Origin: Aspidiotus rigidus
Taxonomy: Eukaryota > Arthropoda > Insecta > Hemiptera > Diaspididae
Direction: 5' to 3'
Assembly: GCA_035079385.1 (NCBI GenBank)
Contig: JAVHKY010000039.1
Span: 62,001 to 126,000 of the forward strand
DNA length: 64,000 nt
A program made the translations under genes and the position numbers. Below the pieces are notes generated by a model that was not told the DNA's origin, did no database searches, and saw only the letters and a list, made by a program, of their open reading frames with translations. Below are positions 47,801-60,611 of the stretch, one piece after another (position 1 is the stretch's first letter; each line of letters starts with the position of its first letter).

Positions 47801-49759
47801 CTCCTTCCTCCCTCCCTCCCTCCCTCCCTCCCTGAAACATTCAAAAACAACCATGAAGCCATTTGTAGAACCCTACATTTTCTACAACTAACTTTTACTT
47901 CAACATTTTATTTACAAATCCAACTGCCCGCACTAATTACACTCAACATTAATCTATGAAATGTTAATTTTAATTACTACCTATCCATACTTGTATTAAA
48001 ATGAAAAATAATCTCGTATACCGGACTGAATAGCCCTGTCTCAATGTGTAGCTGTAAAAGAACTGAAATGCCATTGCAAACATTGCAATGGCAGCGGGGA
48101 ACCTCGAGCTTTGTAGTTCCACGGGGATCAGCTAGTCTTATGAAAAGATGCAATTAGTCTGATCGAGAGTTAAAAATTTTCCAAGTCCCTCTTCTATCAT
48201 ATAACGCTGCTATGACTTCGGCGTCAACATTTTTTTAAGTCTCTCGAACGATCTAACGACATTATAGATCAGTCCCTTTGACGTCACGGTCTGCAGTCCT
48301 GTGAAGTCACGACCTAATGACGTTCCTAGCTCGGAAGTCTAGATTTTGACAGAAAACCTCAGATTGAATCTATTCTATAGGAAGATCATAGGAAAGGAAG
48401 AAATCAGTATTTAAAAATTGGTATAAAGGTTGTACCGTGATAACCAGAAAATGATTTGGATTATGTCACGAAATTATAGAAGATTGAATTAGTTATCGAA
48501 GAAAAGAAGAAACCACGAGAGCGAGCGAAAATGTGACCCCGACTTGAAAATATTACCCAAATATGACTATACGTTTGATTTAATACAGAGTTGTTCTCTA
48601 AGAACGATTGACTCAGTCTCAATACTAAATTATCTAAATTTGTAATTGTACATAGTTAGGTACATTCTTTTTTTTCGGCCTCACCGACGTAGCCCACCAA
48701 CTCGACAAGATATTTGGTGAAAAGAAAATAATCGCAGAAAAGTTGGATTCTTGCTTCTATTTTGTAGATACATTTGATGATCGCTTAGACCTGGGGCTAG
48801 AGACTCATAAAAAAAAAATTGAAGAAAAATTCCATACACGTAGCACTTAATAAACATCGCAGGAATATTTACCTAATTTTTTCCACAGCTAACTCAAAGC
48901 TCAAAGAATCCCAAATCCCGTCAAGCATTAGGAATTTAGACGGTGCAGGATTCAACATTCAAAACTATCAGCTGACATTTTTTTTTTTTTCTCAATGCTC
49001 AGTTTTTAAACCACTTTTCACTGGGTTCAAGTGTCATACGACCCACTTTGACAAGGAACTTATTTTATGGGAGCTTGGGAGGCAAGCTGGAGAAATTGTA
49101 CGCAGTCTTTCCGGCAAATTGTAGTTCTGAGGGGGGGGGGCGGTAGCTCTGACCTATTTCAGGACTTTTGGAAAATTCTGACCACCGAGCTGAGTGCTCT
49201 AAAAAATTACCCCACCCACCCTTAAAGCGTTGAAGTTTCAAAATCCCTGTACAAAGCTCACGTTTCTTGAGTATCACACATTTGATTTCATACCGAGCAC
49301 ACATTTTCTCATTTTTATGGCCATTACTAAGGCTTCCATCGACCCTCTGCATTTAAAGATAGTTTACTCTTTTTTGCTTTTTTTATGACAAAACTCCGAA
49401 GTATCAGCAAAATTCAAACGCGTGAGAACAAAATGTTCAGATGAACCCTCAGAGGAATAAAAGAAGCGGGATCCAGTTTCACTTTCACGGTGTCCAATAT
49501 TTACGACCAAAAACTGGTCTGCATTAGTCTTTCGCTAGTATCAATACGTACTCAAATTTCAAAGTTTCTTCCATAATACCCCATAATTCCGCCATGTATC
49601 CCGTTATAGTGTTATTCTTCTCGTGCACCGATATGTACGGAACAATCTGGAAATTTAATGCACAACTGTAGACTCCAAATATGCAAAAAATTTTTATGAA
49701 CTTACATTATCGACGACCACGGTCAAATTTTTGCACACACAATCATCATCATCCCCCAT
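44867..49759 (-). CDS. Divergent ionotropic receptor (IR, iGluR-related)
   Basis: Eight exons on the minus strand: 49759-49706, 49646-49552, 47054-46914, 46833-46690, 46496-46326, 45819-45582, 45435-45173 and 45104-44867. They close exactly as 447 aa. S1 ligand-binding lobe: ITGYMAELWGIMEETLKFE, then SVDVILTPV.VTSTDVDQFD and YSFPVAKNW. M1 is about residues 123-142. The pore loop is about 183-201, ending FTVLGIITNQG. M2 is about 220-241 with SYSA at 236-239. S2 includes IPFNNLESIAERSGYVLCVR and NIVILESPH. M3 is about 410-431. IRs are chemosensory cation channels of protostomes. The ATG at 49,759 gives no signal peptide and sits one base after a TTGCAG acceptor, so an upstream exon is probable. 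Intron 2 (about 2.5 kb) holds repeats. I cannot assign a subfamily; it is not a conserved co-receptor. Confidence 0.88.
47250..47455 (+). repeat. Third, diverged copy of the inverted-repeat arm sequence
   Basis: This segment aligns with 43,935-44,125 in the same orientation: GTGACGTCATG.CGATAG or GTGATAG, then TAAGTTTTA or GAGTTTTAC, AAAGAGTGGGAGT.ACTCTC.TAATGAGTT, and GAGTGTTTTT. Identity is clearly lower than between the two arms. It lies inside intron 2 of the ionotropic receptor gene. Confidence 0.75.
47806..47833 (+). repeat. (CCCT)n microsatellite
   Basis: About seven CCCT units in intron 2 of the ionotropic receptor gene. Confidence 0.9.
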
Positions 49760-50860
49760 GCTGCAACTTAGAACAGTCGTTGTACTTCAACGAAGGAATG
49801 ATAATATTATACGAGTAAATTATTTCACACGGTCTCTACCAATTCGTTCGACTTGCTTTCAGGGACCCGATGTCGATAATCACTAATTTACATTGCTGTC
49901 ATAAGGGAGTTGGTCAATTCAGTAATCAACGACGAAGAATGATTGACGAGCCACACATCACTTATTTAATAGCAGGTGAGTAATTCTAACATTGTGTATG
50001 AGAACTTATTTTCACCCTCCATGCGGGTAATTACGCACCTACTCGACGATTACCTTCCACAATTATAATTGTTGACTCTGAGGCGCAGCTCATTACCTCT
50101 TTCTAGACAAATCAAGTATTCATGTGCGAAACATTTTCCTCGTATTTTAGATCGCATCTACGTCATAATTATCGGAAACGTTTCAACCAACGCCACGTGT
50201 ACTTCATCGTATCTCTTACCCCTTTTTTCTCTCACATATATATTTAGTTCGCTCCTTCGAAGAGAGACCGCTCGTAAATAAAAATTGGGACACCTTCAAA
50301 CATTAAGCGCGTCTTACAAGCTAGTATATATGCTTGCTGATACGAGTTAATTATCGCCTTCGAGATATTAATGTCATCCGAAACGAAAAACGCTATAATT
50401 CGTTGAGACAGGTCGTCAGTCATTTTTTGAGACGAGCACAGCGAATAAGAGGAAGAGAAGAAAGAAGGTGGAGTTGTCTCTCGGGCGCCAATTTACCTCG
50501 ACCCGTAACACGTGGTACTCTAAGGATCCCCTATTCCGCCACCCCAGTCTGATTTATTTTTATTAAACAGTAGTACCTCCCGATTGTCTTCAGAAACTTA
50601 GAATATTTTCATTTAGAAAATTAATGTGGAGCGTGCGGTTTTACATTATCACTTACGTCCCCACTATTCGTAGGTTAAAGAGCGTAATTTTTTCCCCCTT
50701 AAAAAGAAGTAAATTTAATTATCCCGACTGATAAATTAATTACGCGAAACGCGTGGTTATCCTCGTAAATTGTAGTTGCAACGTTTATCGTCTATGAGTA
50801 TTTTTTGATGTGTTTTCTTATTGTTTTAAATTCGAATTAAGTGTCAGTTGCGCGTTATGT
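49760..50860. other. Divergent region between the IR gene and the PRRX-like gene
   Basis: Should contain the missing first exon of the ionotropic receptor and both promoters. I see no confident exon or TATA box. Confidence 0.35.
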
Positions 50861-53800
50861 ATGATGATGAATTGCGGTAAACCTTTGGCTGGAGAAGAAA
50901 AGTTCAGAACGACGACTGGCAATACAGGAATGGTAGCGACTACGATCGCCACGAATGATCCTTACTCGAACTTGTTCCTCGACTCGAGCGGAAATGCACA
51001 TCGATTTTCAGTATCTTCACTGTTACAATTGGAGGTGAAATGTAAGAAAGGAGGTGCGAAGAGTAATTCGGGTAAGCACTCACGACTGTAGATGTAGAGT
51101 AATTAAAATCTTTATTAAAAATCGGCTTTCTCTTCGTCATACAAGTAAAAGCTGAATTTCTCTACCAGCCTTTATCTCATTAGAAAAAAAATACTCGTAG
51201 CTCCTAATTGAAGGGTAAATACATCCAATGAAGGAATAGGTTAGTATAAGAAACGATGAGGACTTCTTTCTGTTGAACTTTAAGATGGCCACGAACCCGT
51301 TTTTACCTTTCTTGGAACTGGAAAACTTCAGACTGTCAACAGAAGTATCATTCTTTACGCGTCTGCGTCCGTCCGAAAATGTTCAAAAGTAACGGAGCAA
51401 AAGACTTAATCCTGCCTCGTACCAAAAAAAAAAAATTTCAGCCTTTGAATTGAAAAGTAATTCAACTCGATATTTTGATTTTTAAAGAAAAATTGAAATT
51501 ATTTCCGAAAAGCATAGTAGGATTTTTCAGAATTTCTTTTTTGAACATGTTCCCAAACTATCATAAATAGGCGTTTGGGGGAACACTTTGGGTGGTTTCT
51601 TATTACCAGTACAATTTTTATTCTCGTGTCAAACTGCACAATCTAACCATTTTTTTAAATTATTTGAATTTTTTCTTTTTTTTTTCTTTTTTTGGTGTAG
51701 AGAAGTGTGCTACCTCCTCCCCCCCCCCAATACGTCCCAAAGTTCAAATTTTTGTTAATTTTGTTGAAGTACTCTACACGTATACCCGTGCCCCATTTAA
51801 CTTCCTTCAGGCAATCTTTTCTACTCTCGTACATCTTCTGTAATAATTTGCTCCTTCCTATTTCCCTTTTCAATCAAATTTCGGAATCCAGGTGACTTAA
51901 ACGTATCTTACATTGACATCAATGGTCGCATTTCAGCCTTCATCCTGCTTGAGGCTTCATACCTGAAAAGGTTGAAAAATTAGAATATAATTTCTCAATC
52001 AATACTTGCGATTATGATTGAAATAGGCTTTACGTAAGCCATATGTATATGATATCTTCCTTCCCTAGTCGAAACAAAGCCTTTTAATATGTGACCTGCG
52101 ATGAGAGAAGGATACTTATTGCCTAATGGCGCAGGAACATCTTTTCTCTCTGATTGGACATCTAATCAGAGAGAAATTGTGTTCCTGTCAGTGGAAAATG
52201 AGCATCCTTTTCTCATCGCAGGTCACATATACTCAATTACTTTACAAATATGAAAGGGAGTTGGAAGAGGACTTTTTATACGCAAATATGTCCAGGCGGG
52301 CTGATTTAGGATTATTTTTCCAGCTGCTCAATTGTAATTTTGTGAACATCTTTCTATGAGAACAAGAAAAACGGACAGGGTTGTAGGGAAGGGAGGGCAA
52401 CGGAGAGGGAGAGAAGATGTTTGGAGGGCACGGGTCATAACAATTCTGGAACCTTCTCTTCCAACGATCCCGCGAATCCTAGGCCTCAGGAATTTGGATT
52501 CATGAACACACATCTAAAGAAGGGCTAAATCAATAAAATGAAGTTATAAGATAGGAATTTTAAACGTATTAATTTCCCTCATTTTGGGCGATAAAGCTTT
52601 CTTAGAAAGTCTTGGCTTTAAAAAGAGAATCTCAACAAGAGTTTCATAAGTCGAGGATGCAGAATTGAACTTTACATTTTAGGGGCGTGTTCGAGAAATA
52701 ATTTCGAAAAGAGTGATAAGCTTAGCCTAGCGTCATTTTCTCTTTTTAGTGACTCTTTTCCAGATAGAGGGATATAGGCGTTTTATCGTAATAGCTTCCC
52801 TTCATATATTCACCCCATATCTTTTCAGCATCTTATGGTGCTTTCGACCGAGGGTATCGAGAGAGAAATTTTTCCCTGGAATCCGAGTCTGGCAAGGAAC
52901 TTTTTCCATCGTACCTCTAGTCCCCTCCAAACTTCATATTATCCTCACCAACTTTCCCAATTTTTCCTCTTGTTTCCTGTGATCTATTTTGAGTTTCGCC
53001 TAAATTTATTATTCAACCAACTCCGGGTTAACCCCATTCTTTCTTATTTTTTTGGTCAAGTGACGTTCTCCTTTTCCCTAGGAATTTTTTCAAGTACGCT
53101 ACCCAATTATTCAATAAATTTTTAAATATCCTAACTTTACGATATGTTTGATTATGTATTTGCTGAACCATTCTTAATTCCTGAATTTGATCTACTATGT
53201 ACAGTATATGCTCGGGGGGGGGGGGATTTGCAAGTTTCTTCTCTCGGCACATTGCCATTGATCTTGTCATGAATTTCCTGGGAATCTTATAAAAATGAAT
53301 ATCCTATATCTACAAAAAGTAAATATTCTTCCCTAGATACTTGAAGAAATTGTTTTTGTTTTGGAGTCATTGCAAAGAAAGAAACCGAAGAAAGATGGTG
53401 GAGATTGAAGAATAGTTACTTTTTGGGGAGGGTGTAATCAATTCTAAGGTACAAGGCAGTGACTAATTTGTGTCGGGAAATTCTGTTACAAGAAGTTTTA
53501 GGCGGCAATTTCTCTTCAATTGATCTGGGCTTTTGGGGAACGAGAATTGGGCCGATTGGCAAACGGTGATAATTTTAAAGGTTCAGTGTAGACCTAGAGA
53601 GGAATTCATGAATTTCGGGCAAGAGGGTGGAAACTATGAATTTCTCGCGGCTTGAGTGGTGGTAAAGCAGAAGCGCACCAAAGAGGAGTTAAAGAAATAA
53701 AACCCCCAAGCCCTCCAACACTCAAAGAGTCATTATATCATGTGAATTTAAAGTATGTATCTGTAACTCAAGAGGACGAAGAGTTTTTTCCCCGTGACCG

Positions 53801-56800
53801 GTCGCTTCATCCACACAAAGTTGGAAATCAACTTTACTGAAAAGAGTGAATCATATTTGTATGCAGTTTTTAATTCCTCGAAATTTTGTCCCTTTTGTTG
53901 GGGGCATCTTCAGGAAATTTCCGCGAGCATGTCCGAGGCAGGCGCGGGTCCAGACGATCACTTTGAGAGGGGAAATAATCCAAAAAAGGCTAAAGGACTT
54001 TTTTTTTTTTTTACATTTTCTTCAATACTACACATTTTTTGTTGTTTTTTGTTTTTTTGGGTGTTTTTTTTGGGGGGGGATTTCCTCCCATTTCCCGCCG
54101 TGGATCCGCGCCTGCCGAGGTCAAGACGTCATCAACCTAAGGTAACAGGACTTTAAGAAATTTGGACTTGAAACTTATACGTGAAAGCGCCGGACGTCGT
54201 CCGGTACGTCGTAAGATTTGAAAAAATGTTGACCTTTGCGCTATTAATGATAAAAAGAGAAATTGGAAAAATTTCGAATTTCAAAAGAAGTTCCGCGCAT
54301 GCAGATGCAAGACCATTCGCGTCCAACTTCTAATTTTTTTAGGTATCTCTTTTGCCGCGGGGCACGGCATTGCAAAATCTGTATTGGTATCTAAATTTTT
54401 TTTCTGTAATCTAACTTGAAAAAAATGTTGTTAGTCTTTTACGATTTCTTTTTTTTCGTCATTCTTCAAATAATACAACATGGAATTTTATTTGTTTTCA
54501 GGCATGACTAAGTGTAATTGTGAGATAAAACGTCGTACAAAACCTAGACGGAATCGTACGACATTTTCTAGTTGTCAATTGAATGCTCTAGAAAGGGTAT
54601 TCGAACGTACTCATTACCCGGACGCTTTTGTACGCGAAGAACTAGCAAAAATAGTATCTCTCAGTGAGGCACGAGTACAGGTAAACACCTATTGATCTGA
54701 ATAAATTAATTTTAGGTCATTTAATTTTAAAAATTATTAATTTTTCACTCAGGAATTTAGACACAAAAATGGGTCTCTTCGAATCTTCTTTAATTATGAA
54801 AGATTTTCTCAGACTCAATCAATTCTTACATATGTAGTTCATAAAATTTTTGGGGGCTTTTCTGTTTTTGATACCTCCAAAGATCGCCTACACGTTGAAG
54901 CAAAAAATTCCTCTCTGCCTCAGAAAACCAGTAATTGAATTCACTTTCAAAAGGTCAATATCATTCTGTTCGAAATCATTTGATGTCGCTAAAGATGGAC
55001 TTCTGAAAGGTAGCTTTCTTTACATTCGAGTAGGAGCATAGATTTGAGATCGAGGTCATGTTGAGGAGCGAGTCCGAATTATTAAATCAATGAATATGTG
55101 GGGCAGTCATGTTCTTCTTTAAATCTCACAAACTGGACATTAATCAATCAATCATAGTAAACCAGCAATAAGTAGGTAGCCTAGCTACCCTTATTTAATG
55201 GGTGAAAAAAAGTCAAGGTATAGAAATAATATTTCAAGAAGGTATACCAAAAATATAGGGTACAGGGACTGAAGCTGAAAGTTCATTTTTGAGAATATCA
55301 CAGGAGGTTTGTAAACATTCATATTTTTTGTTCTACGATAGCGTCATCACTTAGGAATCCCAACTTGAGGTTGTACCAAAACTTTACATACGTGAAGGCA
55401 CGTGGTTTCCTGCTTCATCATTATTTTTGTGTGAATGTGCGTAAAGGAAAAGAGGGCGAGTGTTTGAAGAGGATGATGACAACTACGTTTCGAAATCAGC
55501 GAACCGATGAATGTCACTATAGCACGTATTACTCTTTCCGACTTGTGCTACCTACAGTGGTGACAGCGGATCCGCAGGATTCCGAATTTCTTGGTGGTTG
55601 TTGTTTGAGAGTGTCGAGCGACTCTAATTAAAAATATTAATTCCTTGAAAGAAGACGGAGAAGAGGCAAATTATATGACAGAGATCTCGTAATAATATAA
55701 GATGTAATTCACGCTACAAGTGTAGCGTGACAATTTGCGCGGGCTCATCGGTATCTGAATTATAGGAATAGCATTAATCTTGTATCAGCATCGCGTCTCG
55801 CCAGATCATGTCATTATGCGCAGCACTTTTTGGAATGCTGTGATAGGGAAAATGCGTGGGTGAGTTTTAGACTTCTACGAATATTTATATGTACCGCACT
55901 GATTCAACAATTTACGAGGGAAGCTTTGTCGGAACACATTTTCATAAACGTATTCGTCGATCTCCTCAAGATAAGAACTAATTTTAATCCTTATTGGTAG
56001 ATCGGATTAATTATGGAGAAAGTGATTTTTGTTATAGATATGGTTCCAAAATAGACGAGCTAAATTTCGACGTAAAGAACGCAGCTTATTAGCTTCGAAT
56101 CGTTGCAGTGTTGCTGAAACGGTTATTGGTCAAACGACGAAAGCGATGGGGAAAAATAAATTTATAGAGCAGCCTCTACTACCAAGGACGTCATCCTATA
56201 CCCATACTTCTTCTAGTAGGTTTTAATTCGCTATCAAGTTCTTAATTACTGTATCCTCATTGAGACACCGAATGCGAAAGAGTCGTAGCCCCTCTCTCCG
56301 ACGAATCATTTTTAGGGTTAAATTACCCGAAACGTTTTCCTTATAATTTGAGCCTCTTTGGTAGAGTAGCTCCCTGCCCTCCCCCATCCAATGCCATTTT
56401 TTTTCTATGTATTCACTTCATCAGATTGGCCATCAGTATCGGTTTAGAGAAGGGAATGTGGGGAGGGGGAACTTGCCCCAGGCGAAAGTTAATTGAGAGA
56501 GCCTTGTAGAGGGAAAATAAAGATGGTTAATTTACTGAGGGGGAAGTTGAATGTCAATAATAAATTTACCTTTGAAATTCTTCTCTCTGAAAGATTTACC
56601 CCGCCACCCCTGCCAAACCACAGGAGAGAAAGTGATTGTATTGTGCGACAAAATAGAAGAAAATTCAATAAGCTGATTTCTGCAACAAATACTTTTTCTG
56701 GGAGCAGACGGTCAACTTACTTGTAGAGCCGGCTACAAAGGGCTTGAATTAATATCTTGAAAATTCATCGAGAGAAATAAATTTTTCATGTAATTGCAAT

Positions 56801-57689
56801 CTTTCTGAGTAATTTCCTTTTTAATCAAAACTGAACGAGAAGATACGCTGTACAAGTTGAATAATGTCAAACAATATGTTTTCATCTGTATTATTCTACA
56901 GATTTTCATGTGGATTGTTATCCATATAACAGTTGGAAAAATGGAAGCATATCGCAGTTTGGAATGTTTGGTTCAAATTTTCACTCAAATATAGTACCAC
57001 CTGGTTTTATAAGTAAGTATATTATAAAAATAGGAAAAAAATTTCTTCACATAAAATATTTTACGTTAAAGCCCCTATAAATTTGTCTAATTTAAAAGTA
57101 TTTTACCCAAAGGAGTCTCGAAAATTATGAAGAGAAATTGAGTGGATTTAGAACATCACTCATTTTCAGTAATTCAATTTCAATACGTACTAATGCTTAC
57201 TCATTTAATTTATTTTTTCCCTTATGAAATTATCAAATATCGTGTAATTAACTGAAGAGAAAATGCAACGCGAATGCCAACTAAATTTTAGTGTTGTTGT
57301 CTCAACGTACATCAAGCTGATTTCATAAATTAAAGCGTTAACGAGTTTTTAAAAAGCTGATGAAACAAGTCATTTTGTTTTTTGGTGAGCAAGTTGGTTG
57401 CCAAGAATCTTGTCTGCGTCTCCTTTCTCTATTAGTGCGTTTAGTGTGTACCTAACTTATAAGAACGCTTGCAATGAAGTGCACGTTCACGGGATGGAAC
57501 TACTCGGACTTTATAAAAAAAAAAAATACTTCAATCAATCCTGAATTTATGAGTAATTTTATTTTTGATTTGGATACAGGTACACCAGAGTACGTCAACA
57601 ACGGATATAACCAAACGGTAGCACTGACAGTTCCTTCTAATTTGGCCAATAAACGTTTTTGTGTCCAAGATTTCCCTATTCATTCATAG
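50861..57689 (+). CDS. Prrx: Paired-related homeobox transcription factor (PRRX family)
   Basis: Five exons, 50861-51071, 54502-54680, 56038-56215, 56902-57012 and 57580-57689, sum to 789 nt and give 262 aa. Exon 1 carries [11 protein letters not shown] (residues 48-58), matching the FSVSHLLDLE segment in vertebrate PRRX N-termini. The homeodomain is at about residues 85-145: [53 protein letters not shown], with Gln at homeodomain position 50. The intron after ARVQ is a position used by many paired-class genes. The C-terminal [13 protein letters not shown] is a weak match to the OAR motif (ANLRLKAKEYSLQ). The exon 3 donor is GTAGGT at 56,216; the overlapping GTTTTA four bases on would break the frame. 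Three ATGs are in tandem at 50,861; the first is used here. AATAAA lies at 57,803-57,808. Confidence 0.92.
52087..52230. repeat. 144-bp near-perfect hairpin in PRRX intron 1
   Basis: The left arm begins ATATGTGACCTGCGATGAGA and the right arm is its reverse complement, ending at 52,230. Pairing runs, with a bulged middle, to CTCTCTGATT / AATCAGAGAG around a loop of about 8 bases. It could be a MITE-like foldback or a hairpin RNA precursor. Confidence 0.8.
53933..54120. mobile_element. Small MITE, 176 bp, in PRRX intron 1
   Basis: The element spans 53,939-54,114. Its ends are CAGGCGCGGGTCCA and, reverse-complemented, CAGGCGCGGATCCA. Both sides are flanked by CCGAGG (53,933-53,938 and 54,115-54,120). 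The ends look hAT-like, but the flanking repeat is 6 bp and not 8. The inside is mostly T- and G-tracts. Confidence 0.6.
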
Positions 57690-57802
57690 TAACTTGTAAT
57701 GAAACGTTTCTATTTATCAAGGCTGTTGTTATTCTTAGGTACTATTGTATTATAATTAATTATCAGATTTTTTTTCTCTTTTTCTCTTCCTTGTTTTGAA
57801 AT

Positions 57803-57808
57803 AATAAA
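57803..57808 (+). promoter_or_regulatory. PolyA signal of the PRRX-like gene
   Basis: AATAAA 114 bases after the stop codon at 57,687-57,689. Confidence 0.55.
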
Positions 57809-57809
57809 A

Positions 57810-58885
57810 ATTAAATTAATATTGTTTCGCCTATACAATGCTACTTTGTTGCCCAGCATTATAGGTTCGATTTTATTGAAAATCAACTTCTTTGGAAATA
57901 GGTGGAGGATGACTTAATGCTGAAAGGAAAGCGATTTTAATTAGACCTATGTTATCAAATAGATTCCCACATATTGAAAAAAAAAGACTCTAACGTCTGT
58001 TGACCGCACCAAAATGGTCTTTTTTCTCCTTCAGTAGATATCTCTGACAAGTGACGGCTGTTGTATGTTGGGCTATGTAATCTTAGTCTGAAACTCACAA
58101 ACTCTGAAGAAAAAAATAGTTGATTATTTATATATTGACTAATGTCATTATGATGAAGACTTACCTGAGATATATTTTAAAATATTCTCGATCCTTCACG
58201 GCAAAGTTTACATTTTTTACAAATGGCCATGAAGTATATTCTCTAGCAGGCAATGATCAAAATGAAGAAGAAACTATTCATAAATTTATTTACAGAAATT
58301 TTCAAAAATAACAGTAATGTCTCAACGTGGTTTCAACCCTAAGGGCCCTAGTCCGTTGCAAGGTCACATTTTATTATATTTTTCTTAACAGAAAAATAAC
58401 AAAGTCATTTTTCAATTCAAATTTTCTTGTGGGATTGCAGTTCATTTTTTGTAAAGTGATATTGTCTTTTAGTTCTCGCATGCATACATGAGACTTTATC
58501 TGTCTATAATCAGCTCTCTTCATTTTACTATATTATTGTAAAAAGTTTTCACCACCAGGAACTGAAACTCAATCATCAAGACCCTATTTTGTATCAAAAC
58601 CAATCACAGGTCAAAACCCATTCAGCGATGCTAGCGCTAGCGCTCCACACACATAACTAACTAAATTGACAAGTGATGACATGACGTCACAAAGAAGAAT
58701 TCTGTAATCATTCTGTTATGATTATGCCGGCTCGTGCCTCTCATGCTTCTCTTCTTATCAGTTACATTTGCAACCTTGCATCATAAAAATTAAAGAAATC
58801 TCATCACTCATCATCAAGTATTTGCTCCTAGAGATTAAATTAAATTCGGAAAGTTTATCATTGAGACTTTCTTTTCCTTGTCAAT
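57810..58885. other. Intergenic: PRRX 3' side and MRM3 promoter
   Basis: No gene seen. A TGACGTCA palindrome (CRE type) lies at 58,682-58,689, about 200 bases before the MRM3 ATG. GCTAGCGCTAGCGC, a short palindrome, lies near 58,632. Confidence 0.4.
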
Positions 58886-60363
58886 ATGGTTCTCATAAGA
58901 ACCATGTGCTGTCGTGTTTTAGTCAGAACGAAGTGCCTCGTACCATTCACTTACCTTTCAGATACGAATCGTTCATTGGCTACCGAAGTGAAGAAAATGA
59001 AATGGAAACGTCCCGCTATCAAAATAACTCCTCGTAAATCCGTATCGTTGTCGAAATCACCGTCAGATATTCGAGTTCCCGTGAGGAAATCTTTCAACGC
59101 TGAGAATGACGCAGAAATTCCACCCTACGTCGAGGTTGATCCTCATCATTCTAAACTAGTGTAAGTGTCTTCAAATGAAAACAATTTACGCGTATTTTTT
59201 GTCCGTTTTCCTCAATTCTTCTTAATATCATCTGTGTTGATAGGCGTATGTTGACTGCGGTCAAAACGAAACGGCAGAGGTATTCGAACATGATGATCAT
59301 GTTGGAAGGAAAACGATTAATCCAAGAAGCCCTGGCGGCTGACATAACCCCTCTTTTAATACTTTTCAGTCGTAAAAGTCTTCTGAAGGGGTTAGCTTTC
59401 GATCCCGTTCATATTGATCCCGAAAGTACCATAATTCATCATTTACCGTACAGACATATGAAAACATGGTCTTCGGTTACCACGTCCCCTGGTATTATTG
59501 GTAATGACTCCAAGATTTCTGTTTTTATAAACCTTTTTATCGTCTTAGTTCGTTGTATAATATGTTATAATATTTCTACTCATCATAGGTATATTTCGAA
59601 TGCCGAGTTTGGAAAAGAATACTCCCGTCATAGATCCGTTACCAATTACATTAGTTTGTGATAATATTCGTGATCCTGGCAATCTAGGATCAGTTCTGAG
59701 AGTTGCTGCTGCCTTGCCTGTTGAGAAAGTCATCCTACTGACGGGTAAGTCATGAAAATTGTAACACTCGACATAATCCTAACTATGGAGATTTTAACGG
59801 ATGAATTCGTCGTAGGTTGTGCTGATTTGTGGGATACAAAAGTAACGAGGGGTAGTTGTGGTGCAATGTTCCATTTACAAGTATTCAATAACGCGTCTTG
59901 GGATGATGTTAAGAATGAATGCTCTGGAAACGTGATTTTGGCTGATCACAAAACTCCGCTTGAAAACGTTGAGACAATTGACGATGCATCGTACGTACAA
60001 GCTGAAGACCATTACGAAGATCCTGAAGCAATATATGAAGGCAAAGATGAGAATGATAAAAGTGAAGGTGATCGTAATGATCTCGATGATGATGACAACG
60101 ACGATAAAATTGAAAACCTGCGAGAAATTTATAAATTACCTACAAAATCTTATTGTGATCTTCAGTTTGATAGAAAGGGTTCATATGTAGTTGTAGTGGG
60201 AGGGGAAACCGAAGGGTTGAGCGAGTCAAGTTTCCAATTTGCCAGCGAAATGCAAGGCATTCGCGCTAATATTCCTCTAGCCGCAACTGTTAGTAGTTTG
60301 AACGCTGCCACCGCGTTCGGTATAATTTCGTTCGAAATCAAGCGTCAATTATCGCTGTCATAG
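58886..60363 (+). CDS. MRM3: Mitochondrial rRNA 2'-O-methyltransferase 3 (SpoU family)
   Basis: Four exons, 58886-59160, 59244-59500, 59589-59744 and 59816-60363, sum to 1236 nt and give 411 aa. The N-terminus (MVLIRTMCCRVLVRTK...) is basic and hydrophobic, as expected for a mitochondrial presequence. An RRNA-methyltransferase substrate-binding region follows at about residues 100-170. The SpoU (SPOUT) catalytic domain shows motif 1 CDNIRDPGNLGSVLR (about 201-215), then VTRGSCGAMFHL, VVVVGGETEGLS and motif 3 IPLAATVSSLNAATAFGI near the C-terminus. In vertebrates MRM3 makes Gm1370 in the 16S rRNA A-loop. An unusually acidic run (DLDDDDNDDKIEN and flanking E/D-rich sequence) is inserted between motifs 1 and 3. 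A polyA signal lies at 60,606-60,611. Confidence 0.92.
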
Positions 60364-60605
60364 TAGCGATTTTTCTACGCTTAGGCGAGAAGAATATCCG
60401 GCCACATTCATGGAATTTTGCTCGTATTGAAGTAGTCGTACTTCTGAGGAATATTTTGCGAAATGTTATTACATTGGAACTTGGCGGTAGCTTGGAGTAT
60501 GTGCTGAGAAATGTATCAAATGATGATGCTCTTATAGAAGTTCAAATAGTTTTTCTGAATTCGTCCATTCTTTTATGAATTCATTTTTGGATTTTTCTAC
60601 AGAGC

Positions 60606-60611
60606 AATAAA
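60606..60611 (+). promoter_or_regulatory. PolyA signal of MRM3
   Basis: AATAAA 243 bases after the MRM3 stop codon. Confidence 0.55.

Noticed and set aside
49023..49034. GGGTTCAAGTG, considered as a tRNA B box
   Set aside because: No A box or acceptor stem at tRNA spacing; I found no tRNA or rRNA gene in the window.
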